A stretch of DNA of 64,000 bases from Celeribacter baekdonensis (GCF_900102315.1 NZ_FNBL01000003.1:1-64000), one strand, 5' to 3'; numbered from the stretch's first letter, positions 25,658 to 35,102 are shown. Notes: a model not told the origin generated them from the sequence alone. Program-made: numbers and translations.

Positions 25658-25672
25658 TTAGAATGATTCTAA
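25658..25672 (-). promoter_or_regulatory. Irr-type iron control element upstream of the nfu gene
   Basis: TTAGAAT-G-ATTCTAA, a perfect 7+1+7 palindrome preceded by TTT, matches the TTTAGAA/TTCTAAA core of the alphaproteobacterial Irr box. Its centre is 67 bases before the nfu start codon, and no other start lies close by. Confidence 0.65.
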
Positions 25673-25693
25673 CAATGCACTTGGTCAGCACGC

Positions 25694-26173
25694 CTAAATG
25701 ATCTGTTGCTGCAACTCGTTCTCCGCAACCCCCGGCACATGCCAAAACGCCACAGCCTCGGGACCGATCTGGGCCAAAACCCGCGCCAAATCGCGGTGGT
25801 CTACATGTCGCCATAGGGCGTACCCCGTGGCTTCGATCACATTAAGCGGCATGATATTGAGCGGCATGATATTGCGGGTCTGGCGCAACTCCTGCGCCTC
25901 GCGGATCATCTCTGAACGAGAGCCAAAGGGCAAAGGCACTGCGTCGACATTCCAGCCACGGACCAACATCGCGCGCAAGCTGGAGGGCAAAACATCGCCA
26001 AAGGCAATCACCTGCGGCGGGGTCAGGCGGCGGCGAAACACATGCAGCACGCCGTCGACCACCGTATAGGCCATCTTGTCACTCTCAAGAACCGATCCCA
26101 TGCGGTCCTTTGCATCCTTGAGAAAGGATTTAAACTCTTTTTCGGAATGTCGGTACGTCCATGGCATCGACAT
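25694..26173 (-). CDS. DUF2267 family protein
   Basis: A 159-residue soluble protein. The pattern HVFRRRLTPPQVIAFGDVLPSSLRAMLVRGW is that of DUF2267, a helical family of unknown function often found near stress genes. It starts right after the universal stress protein gene (one base between), so the two are one transcript. Residues IMPLN occur twice in a row because of a 15-base duplication in the gene, which lengthens the linker to the C-terminal half without breaking the frame. Confidence 0.75.
   Translation of the reverse strand: MSMPWTYRHSEKEFKSFLKDAKDRMGSVLESDKMAYTVVDGVLHVFRRRLTPPQVIAFGDVLPSSLRAMLVRGWNVDAVPLPFGSRSEMIREAQELRQTRNIMPLNIMPLNVIEATGYALWRHVDHRDLARVLAQIGPEAVAFWHVPGVAENELQQQII
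25845..25874. repeat. 15-base tandem duplication inside the DUF2267 gene
   Basis: AGCGGCATGATATTG is present twice head to tail. In frame it duplicates five residues (IMPLN). Identity of the copies suggests a recent event or replication slippage. Confidence 0.85.
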
Positions 26174-26174
26174 C

Positions 26175-26630
26175 TCAGGTCACCGCCTCCAACCGCTCTT
26201 TCGACATCTCGCCGGGCACAAGCGTCATCGGGATCGGCAAAAAACCCGCCTGTTTCATCATCGCCGAAATGAGCGGGCCGGGGCCGGATTTCTCCGTGCC
26301 CGCGCCCAAAACCAAAACCCCAATTTTCGGGTCTTCTTTGATTTGCGAGAGGATTTCATGCACCGCCTCACCTTCGCGGATCACCAATTCTGGATCAATG
26401 CCCTGTCGGTCGCGCATCCATTTGGCGAAGACTTCGTAATGGGCGATGATGCGGTCGCGGGTCTCTTCGCGCATCAAATCCGCGACACCGATCCAATGGT
26501 TGAATTCCTCGGGCGGAATGATTGAGAGGATTGTCACACCACCGTTTGATTTCGCGGCGCGCATCGCCGCAAACCGCATGGCATTGAGACATTCGCGACT
26601 GTCATCAAGGATGACGAGAAACTTGCGCAT
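26175..26630 (-). CDS. universal stress protein (UspA family)
   Basis: A 151-residue single-domain Usp. It has the N-terminal strand KFLVILDDSRECLNAMRFA and the ATP-loop GVLVLGAGTEKSGPGPLIS, which corresponds to the G-x2-G-x9-G-S/T motif; both suggest nucleotide binding. ATG 26630 is chosen to give the family start MRKFLVILDD. First gene of a unit with the DUF2267 gene. Confidence 0.88.
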   Translation of the reverse strand: MRKFLVILDDSRECLNAMRFAAMRAAKSNGGVTILSIIPPEEFNHWIGVADLMREETRDRIIAHYEVFAKWMRDRQGIDPELVIREGEAVHEILSQIKEDPKIGVLVLGAGTEKSGPGPLISAMMKQAGFLPIPMTLVPGEMSKERLEAVT

Positions 26631-27013
26631 ACTGGCCTCTTTGAGTGGCACCCGATCTTTGGGCTTTGCCGGATGATGACCGAGCTACGCGCGCGACGCA
26701 ACCGCCAGTGCGCGATACAATGGTGGGATGACCCCCAAAAACCCCCGGCTCCTAAGAACCGAGGGTCAACGGGTGCTGATCTGTCGGGGAAACGGATCAA
26801 GCCGCGCACATCACGCGCAAGGGCATGCGCTTTGGCGGGGACGGGCCATGATTCTGATGCGCTGCAGGCCAAGCTTAGGACAGGTTTGAATCCCTTCTGT
26901 GACATCAGAGTCGCGTTTGTGCTGTGTGTCGGCCAGTTAACCCCATCGTGATTTGAGGTTTGCCGCAGGGATATGTTTGGTGCGCTTAACGCATAAAGCA
27001 CGAGGACATTCAC
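26631..27013. other. 383-base gap with several hairpins, no gene seen
   Basis: Divergent promoters for the stress protein (left) and L,D-transpeptidase (right) must lie here. It contains CCCCCGG...CCGAGGG (about 26748-26772), GATCTG...CGGATC (26779-26799) and GCGC...GCGC hairpins. A GGTTTGAATCCC stretch near 26884 recalls a tRNA T-arm but has no matching acceptor or anticodon arm. No frame has a convincing start and family. A small RNA is possible. Confidence 0.3.
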
Positions 27014-27598
27014 ATGATCGAGTTGAAAAGACGTAGGTTTTTGGCGCTGAGTTTAGCGGCACCCTTTGTTGGCAAAGCCGCCTTTGCCCAAGAGATCGGG
27101 TTGACCTTGCCAGATGAATTGCAAGCACCACAAAATGCCCGCCGCAATATCTCAAGTTTTCGCCGGATTGATTGGCACGAGCATTTCGACAGCTTGGGAA
27201 AGGGCGCGATTGTCGCCGATACGGTGAGCCGTGCTCTGCATTTTTGGGCGGCCGATGGGGCTTATAAACTTTATCCGACCTCGGTGCCGATCTCTGAGGA
27301 ACTGACCAAACGCGGCTACACAGAGGTGATCAAAAAGGTGGAGGGGCCGACCTGGACCCCGACGCCGTCCATGCGCGAACGCGACCCGAGCCTGCCAAAA
27401 GTCGTGCCCGCCGGACCACAAAACCCGTTGGGCACCCATGCGCTGTACCTGTCGTGGCAATATTACCGCATTCACGGCACCCATGACACCCGCAAGATCG
27501 GGCGGCGCTCGTCAGATGGCTGTATCGGGCTTTATAATGAGATGATTGCCGATCTCTACCCCCGCGTGGCAGTGGGCACACAGGTGAAGCTGGTCTGA
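27014..27598 (+). CDS. L,D-transpeptidase (YkuD domain), exported
   Basis: A 194-residue enzyme with a Tat-like signal peptide (KRRRFLALSLAAP, cleaved around 25). The YkuD catalytic signature is complete: His154 in YRIHGTHD and Cys170 in GRRSSDGCIGLYN. Such enzymes make 3-3 cross-links in peptidoglycan or attach proteins to it. An aspartate takes the place of the usual H/N in S-x-GC (SSDGC). The stop TGA is the first codon of a repeat, followed by a terminator. Confidence 0.92.
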   Translation: MIELKRRRFLALSLAAPFVGKAAFAQEIGLTLPDELQAPQNARRNISSFRRIDWHEHFDSLGKGAIVADTVSRALHFWAADGAYKLYPTSVPISEELTKRGYTEVIKKVEGPTWTPTPSMRERDPSLPKVVPAGPQNPLGTHALYLSWQYYRIHGTHDTRKIGRRSSDGCIGLYNEMIADLYPRVAVGTQVKLV

Positions 27599-27621
27599 GT
27601 ATTTGGACTGCCATGAAAACG
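27596..27621 (+). repeat. TGAGTATTTGG repeat, copy A
   Basis: TGAGTATTTGG, six bases, then ATGAAAACG. The first three bases are the stop codon of the L,D-transpeptidase gene; a terminator hairpin starts two bases later. Three other copies in the window. Confidence 0.6.
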
Positions 27622-27622
27622 A

Positions 27623-27651
27623 AAAAGGGCGCCTCACCGGGCGCCCTTTTG
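27623..27651. terminator. bidirectional terminator
   Basis: AAAAGGGCGCC pairs with GGCGCCCTTTT around TCACCG-type loop, between convergent L,D-transpeptidase and trpS genes. Confidence 0.92.
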
Positions 27652-27671
27652 TTTTGAGTGGGAGGCACTGT

Positions 27672-28688
27672 TCAGCGCACGAAACCCATGATCTCAAAGG
27701 TCTTGTTGAGGATCGGCTGGGCGATCTCATTGGCCTTGTCGGCACCTTTTGCCATGATCCGGTCGATCTCCGCCGGGTCATTCATCAGGCGTTTCATCTC
27801 GCTTGAAATCGGCGCGAGTTTTTCGACCGCAAGCTCGGCCAGATCGGGTTTGAACTTGCCCCAACCTTGGCCGCCATAGACCGCCAAAACCTCTTCGCCG
27901 GTCATATTGGCCAGACCCGCGTAGATGTTCACAAGGTTGCGCGCGTCCGGGCGGTTTGCGAGCCCTTCCATCTCTTCGGGCAACACATCCGCATCCGATT
28001 TGGCCTTTTTGAACTTTTTCGCGATCGTGTCGGCGTCGTCGGTCATATTGACGCGTTCCATGTCCGACTCACCCGATTTGGACATTTTCTTGGTCCCATC
28101 GCGCAGGTTCATCACACGCATCGCCGGGCCTTCGATCACCGGGATCGTTTCCGGGAAAAAGTCGACCTTGTAATCGTGGTTGAATTTATGGGCGATGTCG
28201 CGGGTCAATTCGACGTGTTGCTTTTGATCCTCGCCCACCGGCACATGGGTCGCGTGATACAGCAAAATATCGGCAGCCATCAGCGAGGGATAGGCGTAAA
28301 GCCCAAGCGACACGTTTTCGGCGTTTTTCCCCGCCTTGTCTTTGAACTGAGTCATCCGGTTCATCCACCCAACACGGGCAACACAGTTGAGCAGCCAACC
28401 GAGCTCCGCATGGGCCGACACGCGCGACTGATTGAACAAGACCGATTTCTCCGGGTCGATGCCCGCCGCAAGGTAGCCTGCGGCCACTTCACGGGTCGCA
28501 TGGCGCAGATCCTCGGGGTCTTGCCAAACAGTGATCGCGTGCATGTCCACCACGCAATAGATGGTTTCGAACTCACCGCCCTGCATATCTACGAAACGCT
28601 TGATCGCGCCCAAGTAGTTGCCGAGTGTGAGCCCGCCCGAAGGCTTGATCCCCGAAAAAACACGGGGGGTGAAGGCGAGCTTCTCCAT
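27672..28688 (-). CDS. trpS: tryptophanyl-tRNA synthetase
   Basis: A 338-residue class I aminoacyl-tRNA synthetase charging tRNA-Trp. The HIGH-type motif is [12 protein letters not shown] near residue 16-27; the KMSKS loop is [11 protein letters not shown] at about 195. ATG 28688 follows GGAG and gives the expected N-terminus [18 protein letters not shown]; a GTG five codons upstream is the alternative. Divergent from the rhomboid gene, convergent with the L,D-transpeptidase. Confidence 0.96.
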   Translation of the reverse strand: MEKLAFTPRVFSGIKPSGGLTLGNYLGAIKRFVDMQGGEFETIYCVVDMHAITVWQDPEDLRHATREVAAGYLAAGIDPEKSVLFNQSRVSAHAELGWLLNCVARVGWMNRMTQFKDKAGKNAENVSLGLYAYPSLMAADILLYHATHVPVGEDQKQHVELTRDIAHKFNHDYKVDFFPETIPVIEGPAMRVMNLRDGTKKMSKSGESDMERVNMTDDADTIAKKFKKAKSDADVLPEEMEGLANRPDARNLVNIYAGLANMTGEEVLAVYGGQGWGKFKPDLAELAVEKLAPISSEMKRLMNDPAEIDRIMAKGADKANEIAQPILNKTFEIMGFVR

Positions 28689-28766
28689 CTGGAACTCCGT
28701 CACTGGATTGTTAGGTGATCATCGCTTACCTATGCAGGACGAACCCGTCAAGGAAAGCCCCGGAAA

Positions 28767-29465
28767 ATGAATGACATCCCCAATGAGCATCGTCCCGAAT
28801 TGCCGTTTAACACTCTGCCGCCTGCGGTGGTGGCGCTGGCTTTGGTGCTGGGGGGCATCGAGGCGCTGTTTCAAATCGGCTCTTATGGCATCATCGGGGG
28901 GCCCGATGCGGTGGGCTGGCGGCTTGTCGCGATGGAGGATTACGGGTTCTTTGACACCGTTTTTGAGGCGATGCGCACACAGGGCACTTGGCCGTTTGAA
29001 CATGTGATCCGGTTTCTGAGCTACGGGTTTGTGCATTATTCTTTGACCCATGCGCTGATGGCGATCGTCTTTATTTTGGCTCTGGGCAAAATGGTCGGTG
29101 AGACGTTTGGCAATGTCGCGGTGTTCGTGATCTTTTTCGCCTCGACCCTGTTTGGCGCGCTGATCTATGGGCTGGTTTTAAACACCGCTCAGCCGCTTTT
29201 GGGCGCTTATCCTGCGGCTTACGGATTCATCGGTGCCTACACGTTTATCCTCTGGCTTGGCCTTGGTCGGATGCAAGAAAACCGGATGCGGGCCTTTACC
29301 CTGATCGGATTGTTGATGGGGCTGCAATTGGTCTTTGGCCTGTTGTTCGGCGGCTCTTCCGATTGGGTTGCAAAACTCGCGGGCTTTGTCGCGGGCTTTG
29401 GAACGGCGGCGCTTTTGGTGCCGGGGGCAATGGGGCGGATCATGGCGCGGCTGCGGCGGCGTTAA
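28767..29465 (+). CDS. rhomboid-family membrane protein, catalytically dead
   Basis: A 232-residue protein with six membrane helices and rhomboid layout. The loop helix has FVHYSLTHALMA (His90, His95), where the family HxxxN asparagine is alanine. The Gly-x-Ser-Gly segment is replaced by LLGAYPAAYGFIG (144-156), with Tyr148 in place of the nucleophile Ser. The last-helix histidine is also gone (DWVAKLAGFVAG). It is therefore probably a pseudoprotease that binds membrane proteins without cutting. Convergent with murJ. Confidence 0.8.
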   Translation: MNDIPNEHRPELPFNTLPPAVVALALVLGGIEALFQIGSYGIIGGPDAVGWRLVAMEDYGFFDTVFEAMRTQGTWPFEHVIRFLSYGFVHYSLTHALMAIVFILALGKMVGETFGNVAVFVIFFASTLFGALIYGLVLNTAQPLLGAYPAAYGFIGAYTFILWLGLGRMQENRMRAFTLIGLLMGLQLVFGLLFGGSSDWVAKLAGFVAGFGTAALLVPGAMGRIMARLRRR

Positions 29466-29479
29466 CCGCCGCATTCGCA

Positions 29480-31033
29480 TCACTTTTGCCGTTTGACCGC
29501 GCCTTTAAGTTCGACAAATCGCACCGCTCCAATCGCTTGGGCCAAGGCGAAATAGCCGGCGATACCAAGGCTGACCAAGATCATCGTGCCAAGCCCGCGC
29601 GACAGCTCGAACACGGGTGAGAGCGCGATATTGGCACCATAAAGCAGCGCGCCCATCATCAAAGAGGCAATCAAAATACGCGGCGCGCGCCGGACCAGGC
29701 GCGGGTCTGCGTGAACCTCGACGCCCATATCGGACTTGCCAAACCACAATAGTGCGACCATGCCCCAAGCGGCAACTGTGGTCGCGACCGCCGCCGCAAG
29801 ATAGCCGATGAAAAAAGACAGACCGATGGCCACAGCCGCATTGATCACCATCGAATAAAGCGCATAGCGGAACGGGGTTTTGGTGTCTTCGCGGGCGAAA
29901 TACAGCGGTTGTAACACTTTTTGCATCACAAAGGCCGGAAGCCCGAGGCCATAAATTGCCACCGCATAGGCGGTCTTATGGGCGTCTTCCGGTGTGAAGG
30001 CACCGCGTTGAAACAGGAAGGAAATCAACGGCTCAGGAATGACGATCAGAGCAATCGCGGCCGGGACGGTCAGCAAAAGCGCAAATTCAAAGGCCCGGTT
30101 ATAGGCATCGCGCGCGCCCTGTCCGTCGCCCGCCTGAAGCCGTCGCGACAGGTCCGGCAAAAGCACAACACCAATGGCAATGGCGACAACGCCCAAGGGC
30201 AATTGATACAGCCGATCCGCCAGATTGAGATATTGCAACGCACCGGTTTCAGAGAATGACGCGACTTGCCGACCGATCAACAGGTTGATCTGAACCACCC
30301 CGCCCGCCAAGGCGGCAGGGCCGGCCAAAAGAAACAAACGTTTGAGTTCGGGCGTCAGACGTGGCAGGCGTGGACGCAGGCCAAACCCCACCTTGGCCGC
30401 CGCACGCCAGACCATCAAAAGCTGCGCCAAACCCGCCACAGGCACGGCCCAGATCAGCGCGCGATCCACCGGCCAGCCCAGTTTGGCCGCTGTGATCATC
30501 GCGACCGAGAGCACAACATTGAGCAACACCGGGGCTGCGGCCGCGGCCGCGAAGCGTCCGGTGGCGTTTAAAATCCCCGAAAACAGCGCGCCGAGTGAGA
30601 TGAAGACCACATAAGGAAAGGCGATCCGTCCGAAATCCACCGCCAAATCAAACCGCGCATCGCCAATGAACCCGGCGGCCATGGCTGCAACCAAAGCGGG
30701 CATGAACAGCGTCGCCAAAAGCGTCAAGACGATCAGCACCGTGGCGAGGACCGACAGGGTGTCCTCGGCAAAGCGTTTGGCGTCCCCTTCGGTGTCCCCG
30801 GTGGTTTCAAGTTTCTTTGAGAACAGCGGCACAAAGGCCACGTTCAACGTGCCTTCGGCGAAAAAGCGGCGGAACATATTGGGCAGGGAGAAGGCCACGA
30901 CAAAGGCCTCTGCCGCCGGTCCCGCGCCCAAATAGGCCGCGATCAACGCGTCGCGCACAAACCCAAGCACCCGGCTCATCAAGGTCCAGCCGCCCACGGT
31001 CACAAAGCCGCGTACAAGACGGATGGGTTTCAT
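29480..31033 (-). CDS. murJ: lipid II flippase MurJ
   Basis: A 517-residue MOP-superfamily flippase with about 14 helices, moving lipid II across the inner membrane for peptidoglycan synthesis. The N-terminal signature VGGWTLMSRVLGFVRD and the SLPNMFRRFFAEG segment with conserved arginines are present. It begins in an overlap with the end of glnD (ATGA), an order common in Rhodobacterales. Confidence 0.95.
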   Translation of the reverse strand: MKPIRLVRGFVTVGGWTLMSRVLGFVRDALIAAYLGAGPAAEAFVVAFSLPNMFRRFFAEGTLNVAFVPLFSKKLETTGDTEGDAKRFAEDTLSVLATVLIVLTLLATLFMPALVAAMAAGFIGDARFDLAVDFGRIAFPYVVFISLGALFSGILNATGRFAAAAAAPVLLNVVLSVAMITAAKLGWPVDRALIWAVPVAGLAQLLMVWRAAAKVGFGLRPRLPRLTPELKRLFLLAGPAALAGGVVQINLLIGRQVASFSETGALQYLNLADRLYQLPLGVVAIAIGVVLLPDLSRRLQAGDGQGARDAYNRAFEFALLLTVPAAIALIVIPEPLISFLFQRGAFTPEDAHKTAYAVAIYGLGLPAFVMQKVLQPLYFAREDTKTPFRYALYSMVINAAVAIGLSFFIGYLAAAVATTVAAWGMVALLWFGKSDMGVEVHADPRLVRRAPRILIASLMMGALLYGANIALSPVFELSRGLGTMILVSLGIAGYFALAQAIGAVRFVELKGAVKRQK

Positions 31034-33852
31034 GCGCTGCGCGCCCGTTCCGCGCCTTGATCAATCGCTTCACGCAGCTTTTTTTCTAAGGTGCGGCGTT
31101 TGGATTCGCTGTGGAATTTCATTCCGAACATGTCCTTGACGTAGAAGACGTCCACAACCTGTGCGCCATATGTGGCGATCTGAGCGGTGGCGATGGAGAC
31201 GTTGTTGGCGGCCAAAACGCGGGTCAAATCGTACAAAAGACCGGGCCGATCGCGGGTGTCCACCTCAATGATGGTGAAAATCTCCGAGCCCTCATTGTCA
31301 AAACTGATGGAGGTCGGCACCCGGAATTTGCTTTCGCGTTTCTTGATTTTGTCGCGGGAATCGAGCGCTTGGCGTGCGCCCATTTCACCGCGCAAAATCT
31401 TGTCGATCATCTGCCGCAGACGCGGCAGGCGAGCCTGTTCAAACGGGTTGCCATCGTTGTCCTGAATCCAAAACACGGCGGTCGCATAGCCATCTTTCGA
31501 GGTATAGGTGCGCGCGTCCACGACATTGGCCCCGACCAACGCCAAAGCGCCTGCAAGCCGTGAGAAAATGCCATGATGGTCCGTCAGCGCGAAACAGGCG
31601 CGGGTGGCGTCGCGGTCCTCATCGGGGTGAAGATCGGCGCGGATTTCATCGGCTTTGATGCCCTTTAACAGCTCGGCAAAGACCAGATGCGCGGACAGGG
31701 GCAGGCCTTGCCAATAGGGGCCATAATGGCGCTGAATTTCTTTGCGCCGCTCGCTCGTGTCCCAATTTGACAATTTGTCGCGCAGGACCTTTTTCGCCTC
31801 GCCCTCGCGCGCATCGCGGTTGACCTCTTCCAGCCCGTGTTCCAGCGCATAGGCCGTCTGCGCGTGCAAGTTGCGCAACAACACCGCTTTCCAATTGTTC
31901 CACACATTCGGGCCAACGCCGCGAATGTCACAGACGGTCAGCACCGTCAAAAGATCAAGCCGCTCGCGGGTTTTGACCGCCTTGGCAAAATCGCGCACCG
32001 TGCGGGGGTCAGAAATGTCGCGTTTTTGCGCCATGTCCGACATCAAAAGGTGATAGCGCACCAGCCATTCCACCGTCTCGCATTCCGCCGGTTTCAGGCC
32101 AAGCCGCGGTGCCACTTTGCGCGCAATCTGTGCGCCGATGATCGAATGATCCTCGGGGCGGCCTTTGCCGATGTCATGCAACAACATGGCGACATACAGC
32201 ACTTTGCGATTGACGCCGGCCTCCAGAATGCTCGTCGCCAAAGGCAGCGGGTCGGTCAACTCGCCGCGCTCGATTTGCGCCAGGTTGGAAATCACCTGAA
32301 TCGTGTGCTCATCCACCGTGTAGCTGTGATACATGTTGAATTGCATCATCGCGACAATGTACTGAAACTCCGGGATAAAAGCCCCCAGAACGCCCAGTTC
32401 ATTCATCCGGCGCAGCGCGCGTTCCGGATTGCCGTGTTTGAGCAAGAGATCCATGAAAATCCGCTGTGCCTCGGGCGTGTTGCGCATCTCATTGTCGATT
32501 TTATCGAGATTGGCCGAAATCAGCCGCATCACATCCGGGTGCAACAGATAGCCGGTGCGCAGCGCCTCTTCAAAGACGCGCAGGAGGTTGAGTTTGTCCG
32601 CCAAAAACGCCTTGCGATCGAGGACATTGAGCCGGTTGTGGACCAGTTCATATTGGTTGTCGATCTTACGCCGACGTTTGAACAGGCGTTGCAGTGCCGG
32701 TTCTTGTTTGACGTGTTGCGCCTCAAGTGAGGTCAGGAAAATCCGGGTCAGTTCGCCGACGCGGGTCGCATGGCGAAAGAAATCCTGCATGAAATGTTCG
32801 ACTGCGCGGCGACCGGAATGGTCGATATAGCCCAACCGATCCGCCACCTCGACCTGCAAATCAAAGGTGAGTTGGTCCATAGGGCGTCCGGCGATCAGGT
32901 GAAGCGCATTGCGGGCGGCGTAGAGAAAGGTTTCGGCCTCCTCGAACTGGCGATATTCTTCGGCGGTGAACACGCCCGCTTTGACCAGATCGGCGGTGTT
33001 GCGCACGCCGTGGACGTATTTGGCAATCCAAAACAACGTATGCAGATCGCGCAGCCCGCCTTTGCCCTCTTTGATATTGGGTTCCACCACATAACGTTGC
33101 CCGCCCTGTTTGCGATGCCGCTCGGCGCGTTCTTGCAATTTGGCTTCGATGAATTCGCGTGCCGTGGTGCGAAACAATTCGTCGCGCAATTTGACATGCA
33201 ACTCGGTCGCCAAATCCCGGTTTCCGGCCAAATAGCGCAGCTCCAACATCGCGGTGCGAATGGTGAAATCTTCGCGTCCCAGACGGATACAATCGCGGAT
33301 CGTGCGGGTCGAATGGCCGACTTTCAGGTGCAGGTCCCAGAACATGTAGAGCATGCTCTCGACCAGACTTTCGATCCAGCCGCTGATTTTATGGGGCGCC
33401 AAAAACAACAGATCTACATCGGAGTGCGGTGACATTTCGGCCCGCCCATACCCGCCCACGGCCAAAATCGCGATGCGTTCGCCTTCGGTCGGGTTGGGGT
33501 TTGGGTGCAGTTTGGTTTGCGCCGTGAACAACACCGAGGTGACGAGGCAATCGGTGAGCCAAGCATAGGAACGTACTGCCGGGCGGGCATTGCGCGGGGC
33601 CTCGGCTATGGCGGCGGCAATGGTGGCACGGCCTTTGTCTTGTGCCGCATTGAGGACGCTCACGGTGGCTTTGCGCAGGGCCGCCGCATCTTTCGCCCCC
33701 ACCCAAGCGGCATCCAACGCCTCCGCCACGGCGGAGACGTCGAAAATTGCCGTTTCAGAGCAAATCAGGCTGCCGGCTGGGGCCGGAACAAAGTCAGCAA
33801 GGGCGGGGTCGTTAGAAGCCAGCGCCCGCGAAGGATCTTGGTGCAGGGTCAA
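31030..33852 (-). CDS. glnD: [protein-PII] uridylyltransferase/uridylyl-removing enzyme
   Basis: A 940-residue nitrogen sensor that modifies PII proteins according to glutamine. Domains in order: nucleotidyltransferase with GGYGR (133-137) and DVD (145-147); a helical linker; an HD domain with MLLHDIGKG; and two C-terminal ACT domains (starting ACFALTDHHGIFSRLAG and IIEVDTRDRPGLLYDLTR) that bind glutamine. The start is TTG at 33852, inside the 3' end of lpoA (41-base overlap); no ATG or better codon keeps the N-terminus. Confidence 0.94.
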   Translation of the reverse strand: MTLHQDPSRALASNDPALADFVPAPAGSLICSETAIFDVSAVAEALDAAWVGAKDAAALRKATVSVLNAAQDKGRATIAAAIAEAPRNARPAVRSYAWLTDCLVTSVLFTAQTKLHPNPNPTEGERIAILAVGGYGRAEMSPHSDVDLLFLAPHKISGWIESLVESMLYMFWDLHLKVGHSTRTIRDCIRLGREDFTIRTAMLELRYLAGNRDLATELHVKLRDELFRTTAREFIEAKLQERAERHRKQGGQRYVVEPNIKEGKGGLRDLHTLFWIAKYVHGVRNTADLVKAGVFTAEEYRQFEEAETFLYAARNALHLIAGRPMDQLTFDLQVEVADRLGYIDHSGRRAVEHFMQDFFRHATRVGELTRIFLTSLEAQHVKQEPALQRLFKRRRKIDNQYELVHNRLNVLDRKAFLADKLNLLRVFEEALRTGYLLHPDVMRLISANLDKIDNEMRNTPEAQRIFMDLLLKHGNPERALRRMNELGVLGAFIPEFQYIVAMMQFNMYHSYTVDEHTIQVISNLAQIERGELTDPLPLATSILEAGVNRKVLYVAMLLHDIGKGRPEDHSIIGAQIARKVAPRLGLKPAECETVEWLVRYHLLMSDMAQKRDISDPRTVRDFAKAVKTRERLDLLTVLTVCDIRGVGPNVWNNWKAVLLRNLHAQTAYALEHGLEEVNRDAREGEAKKVLRDKLSNWDTSERRKEIQRHYGPYWQGLPLSAHLVFAELLKGIKADEIRADLHPDEDRDATRACFALTDHHGIFSRLAGALALVGANVVDARTYTSKDGYATAVFWIQDNDGNPFEQARLPRLRQMIDKILRGEMGARQALDSRDKIKKRESKFRVPTSISFDNEGSEIFTIIEVDTRDRPGLLYDLTRVLAANNVSIATAQIATYGAQVVDVFYVKDMFGMKFHSESKRRTLEKKLREAIDQGAERARSA

Positions 33853-34990
33853 TCTCGATTACCTGATTGTTTTGGATGGTCGCCACGGAGAGGCCACGTT
33901 CGTTGGTGCCATCGGACAAAAGCCGGAAAATTCCGTTCACACCGACAAAGCCGGAGCTGCGGGTCAGGCCTTGAGTGGTGAGGGCGTTTTGGTTGCCGGA
34001 CTGCACCAAGGCTCCAATTGCCGCGATCCCGTCATAGGCAAGGCCCGCCAAAGCATGCGGTGCTGCGCCATATTGGGCGGAGTAGCGGTTGGAAAAGCTG
34101 TTGACGAGGCGTTGGTCGGGGATGGCAAACCAGCTGTCTTGCAGACCTGGCAGGCTCAGCGCGGAGGCAGGGAAATTCCAGCGTTGCAGGCCGATGAATT
34201 GCGGCTGCGGCGATTTGATGCCGTTCTCGGGCAACATCTGCGCCAAAAGCGGCATGGCGCCGTCATTGCCTGAGGTAAAGAAAATCGCATCCGCACCAGA
34301 GCTGCGCGCGGCTGAGGCGATGGGGCGGATGGACTGAACCACCCCCTGTTGGCTCAACTCAAAGCTCTGTTCTCCGGCGAATGTCGCACCTTCGCGGGCG
34401 ATGGCGGTTTTGATCGCACTCGCGCCAGAATTTTCCGCCGAGCTTTGGCCGTTCACAACCATGATCCGGTTTTTGCCATTGGCTTTGGCATAGGACACAA
34501 GCCGGTTGGCCGTGTTGCTAAAGGTATCGCCAAGGATAAACACATTGCCGCCTGCAATGTCCGGGTTGTTGGAGAAGGACAAGACATTGATGCCCGCGTT
34601 GGCGGCCGGAATGCCCGCCAATTTGGCCGAGCCGCCGTACACCGGACCAAGGATGATCTTGGCACCGTCTTTGACTGCTTGCGAAGCGACCGCCGAGGCA
34701 CGTTCAGCCTGACCCCCGGTGGCATAGACCCGCAAATCAATCGTCACGCCCTGAAGATCCGCCATCGCCAAACGGGCCGCGTTTTCCAGGGACTGTGCAA
34801 GGGCAACGTCGCCGCCCTGTTGCGATTCGTACGGCACCAAAAGTGCGACCGGCACAGGTTTGCTTGTGTTGATGGTCGGACCGCCACCAACCTGAAGCGC
34901 GCCCGGATCACAGGCAGCAAGGGCGGTAAAAGACAAAGCCAGCACAAGTTTTTTGATGGACTTGCGGGCGGCGCTTAGAACAGCGAACAT
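33812..34990 (-). CDS. penicillin-binding protein activator (LpoA-like lipoprotein)
   Basis: A 392-residue lipoprotein: signal peptide with lipobox LAAC, lipidated Cys27, then a bilobal periplasmic-binding-protein fold of the LpoA type beginning PVPVALLVPYESQQGG. In Gammaproteobacteria LpoA activates PBP1A from the outer membrane; in Rhodobacterales this is inferred. It overlaps the start of glnD by 41 bases and is divergent from rsmI. Together with murJ it makes a cell-wall cluster. Confidence 0.85.
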   Translation of the reverse strand: MFAVLSAARKSIKKLVLALSFTALAACDPGALQVGGGPTINTSKPVPVALLVPYESQQGGDVALAQSLENAARLAMADLQGVTIDLRVYATGGQAERASAVASQAVKDGAKIILGPVYGGSAKLAGIPAANAGINVLSFSNNPDIAGGNVFILGDTFSNTANRLVSYAKANGKNRIMVVNGQSSAENSGASAIKTAIAREGATFAGEQSFELSQQGVVQSIRPIASAARSSGADAIFFTSGNDGAMPLLAQMLPENGIKSPQPQFIGLQRWNFPASALSLPGLQDSWFAIPDQRLVNSFSNRYSAQYGAAPHALAGLAYDGIAAIGALVQSGNQNALTTQGLTRSSGFVGVNGIFRLLSDGTNERGLSVATIQNNQVIEIDPAPRSFAGAGF

Positions 34991-35102
34991 AGGGGAACCT
35001 CACTCCTGACGGCGAACTCTTGGCAACTTGGGTCTGTTAGACACCTGCGCAGACTATGCGACACGCCCCAAAGAGTAAACGCCGCAAAGACCCGGAACTC
35101 AT

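Noticed and set aside
26880-26900. GGTTTGAATCCC, like a tRNA T-arm.
   Set aside because: Flanking bases do not form the five-pair T-stem, and there is no anticodon arm or acceptor stem.
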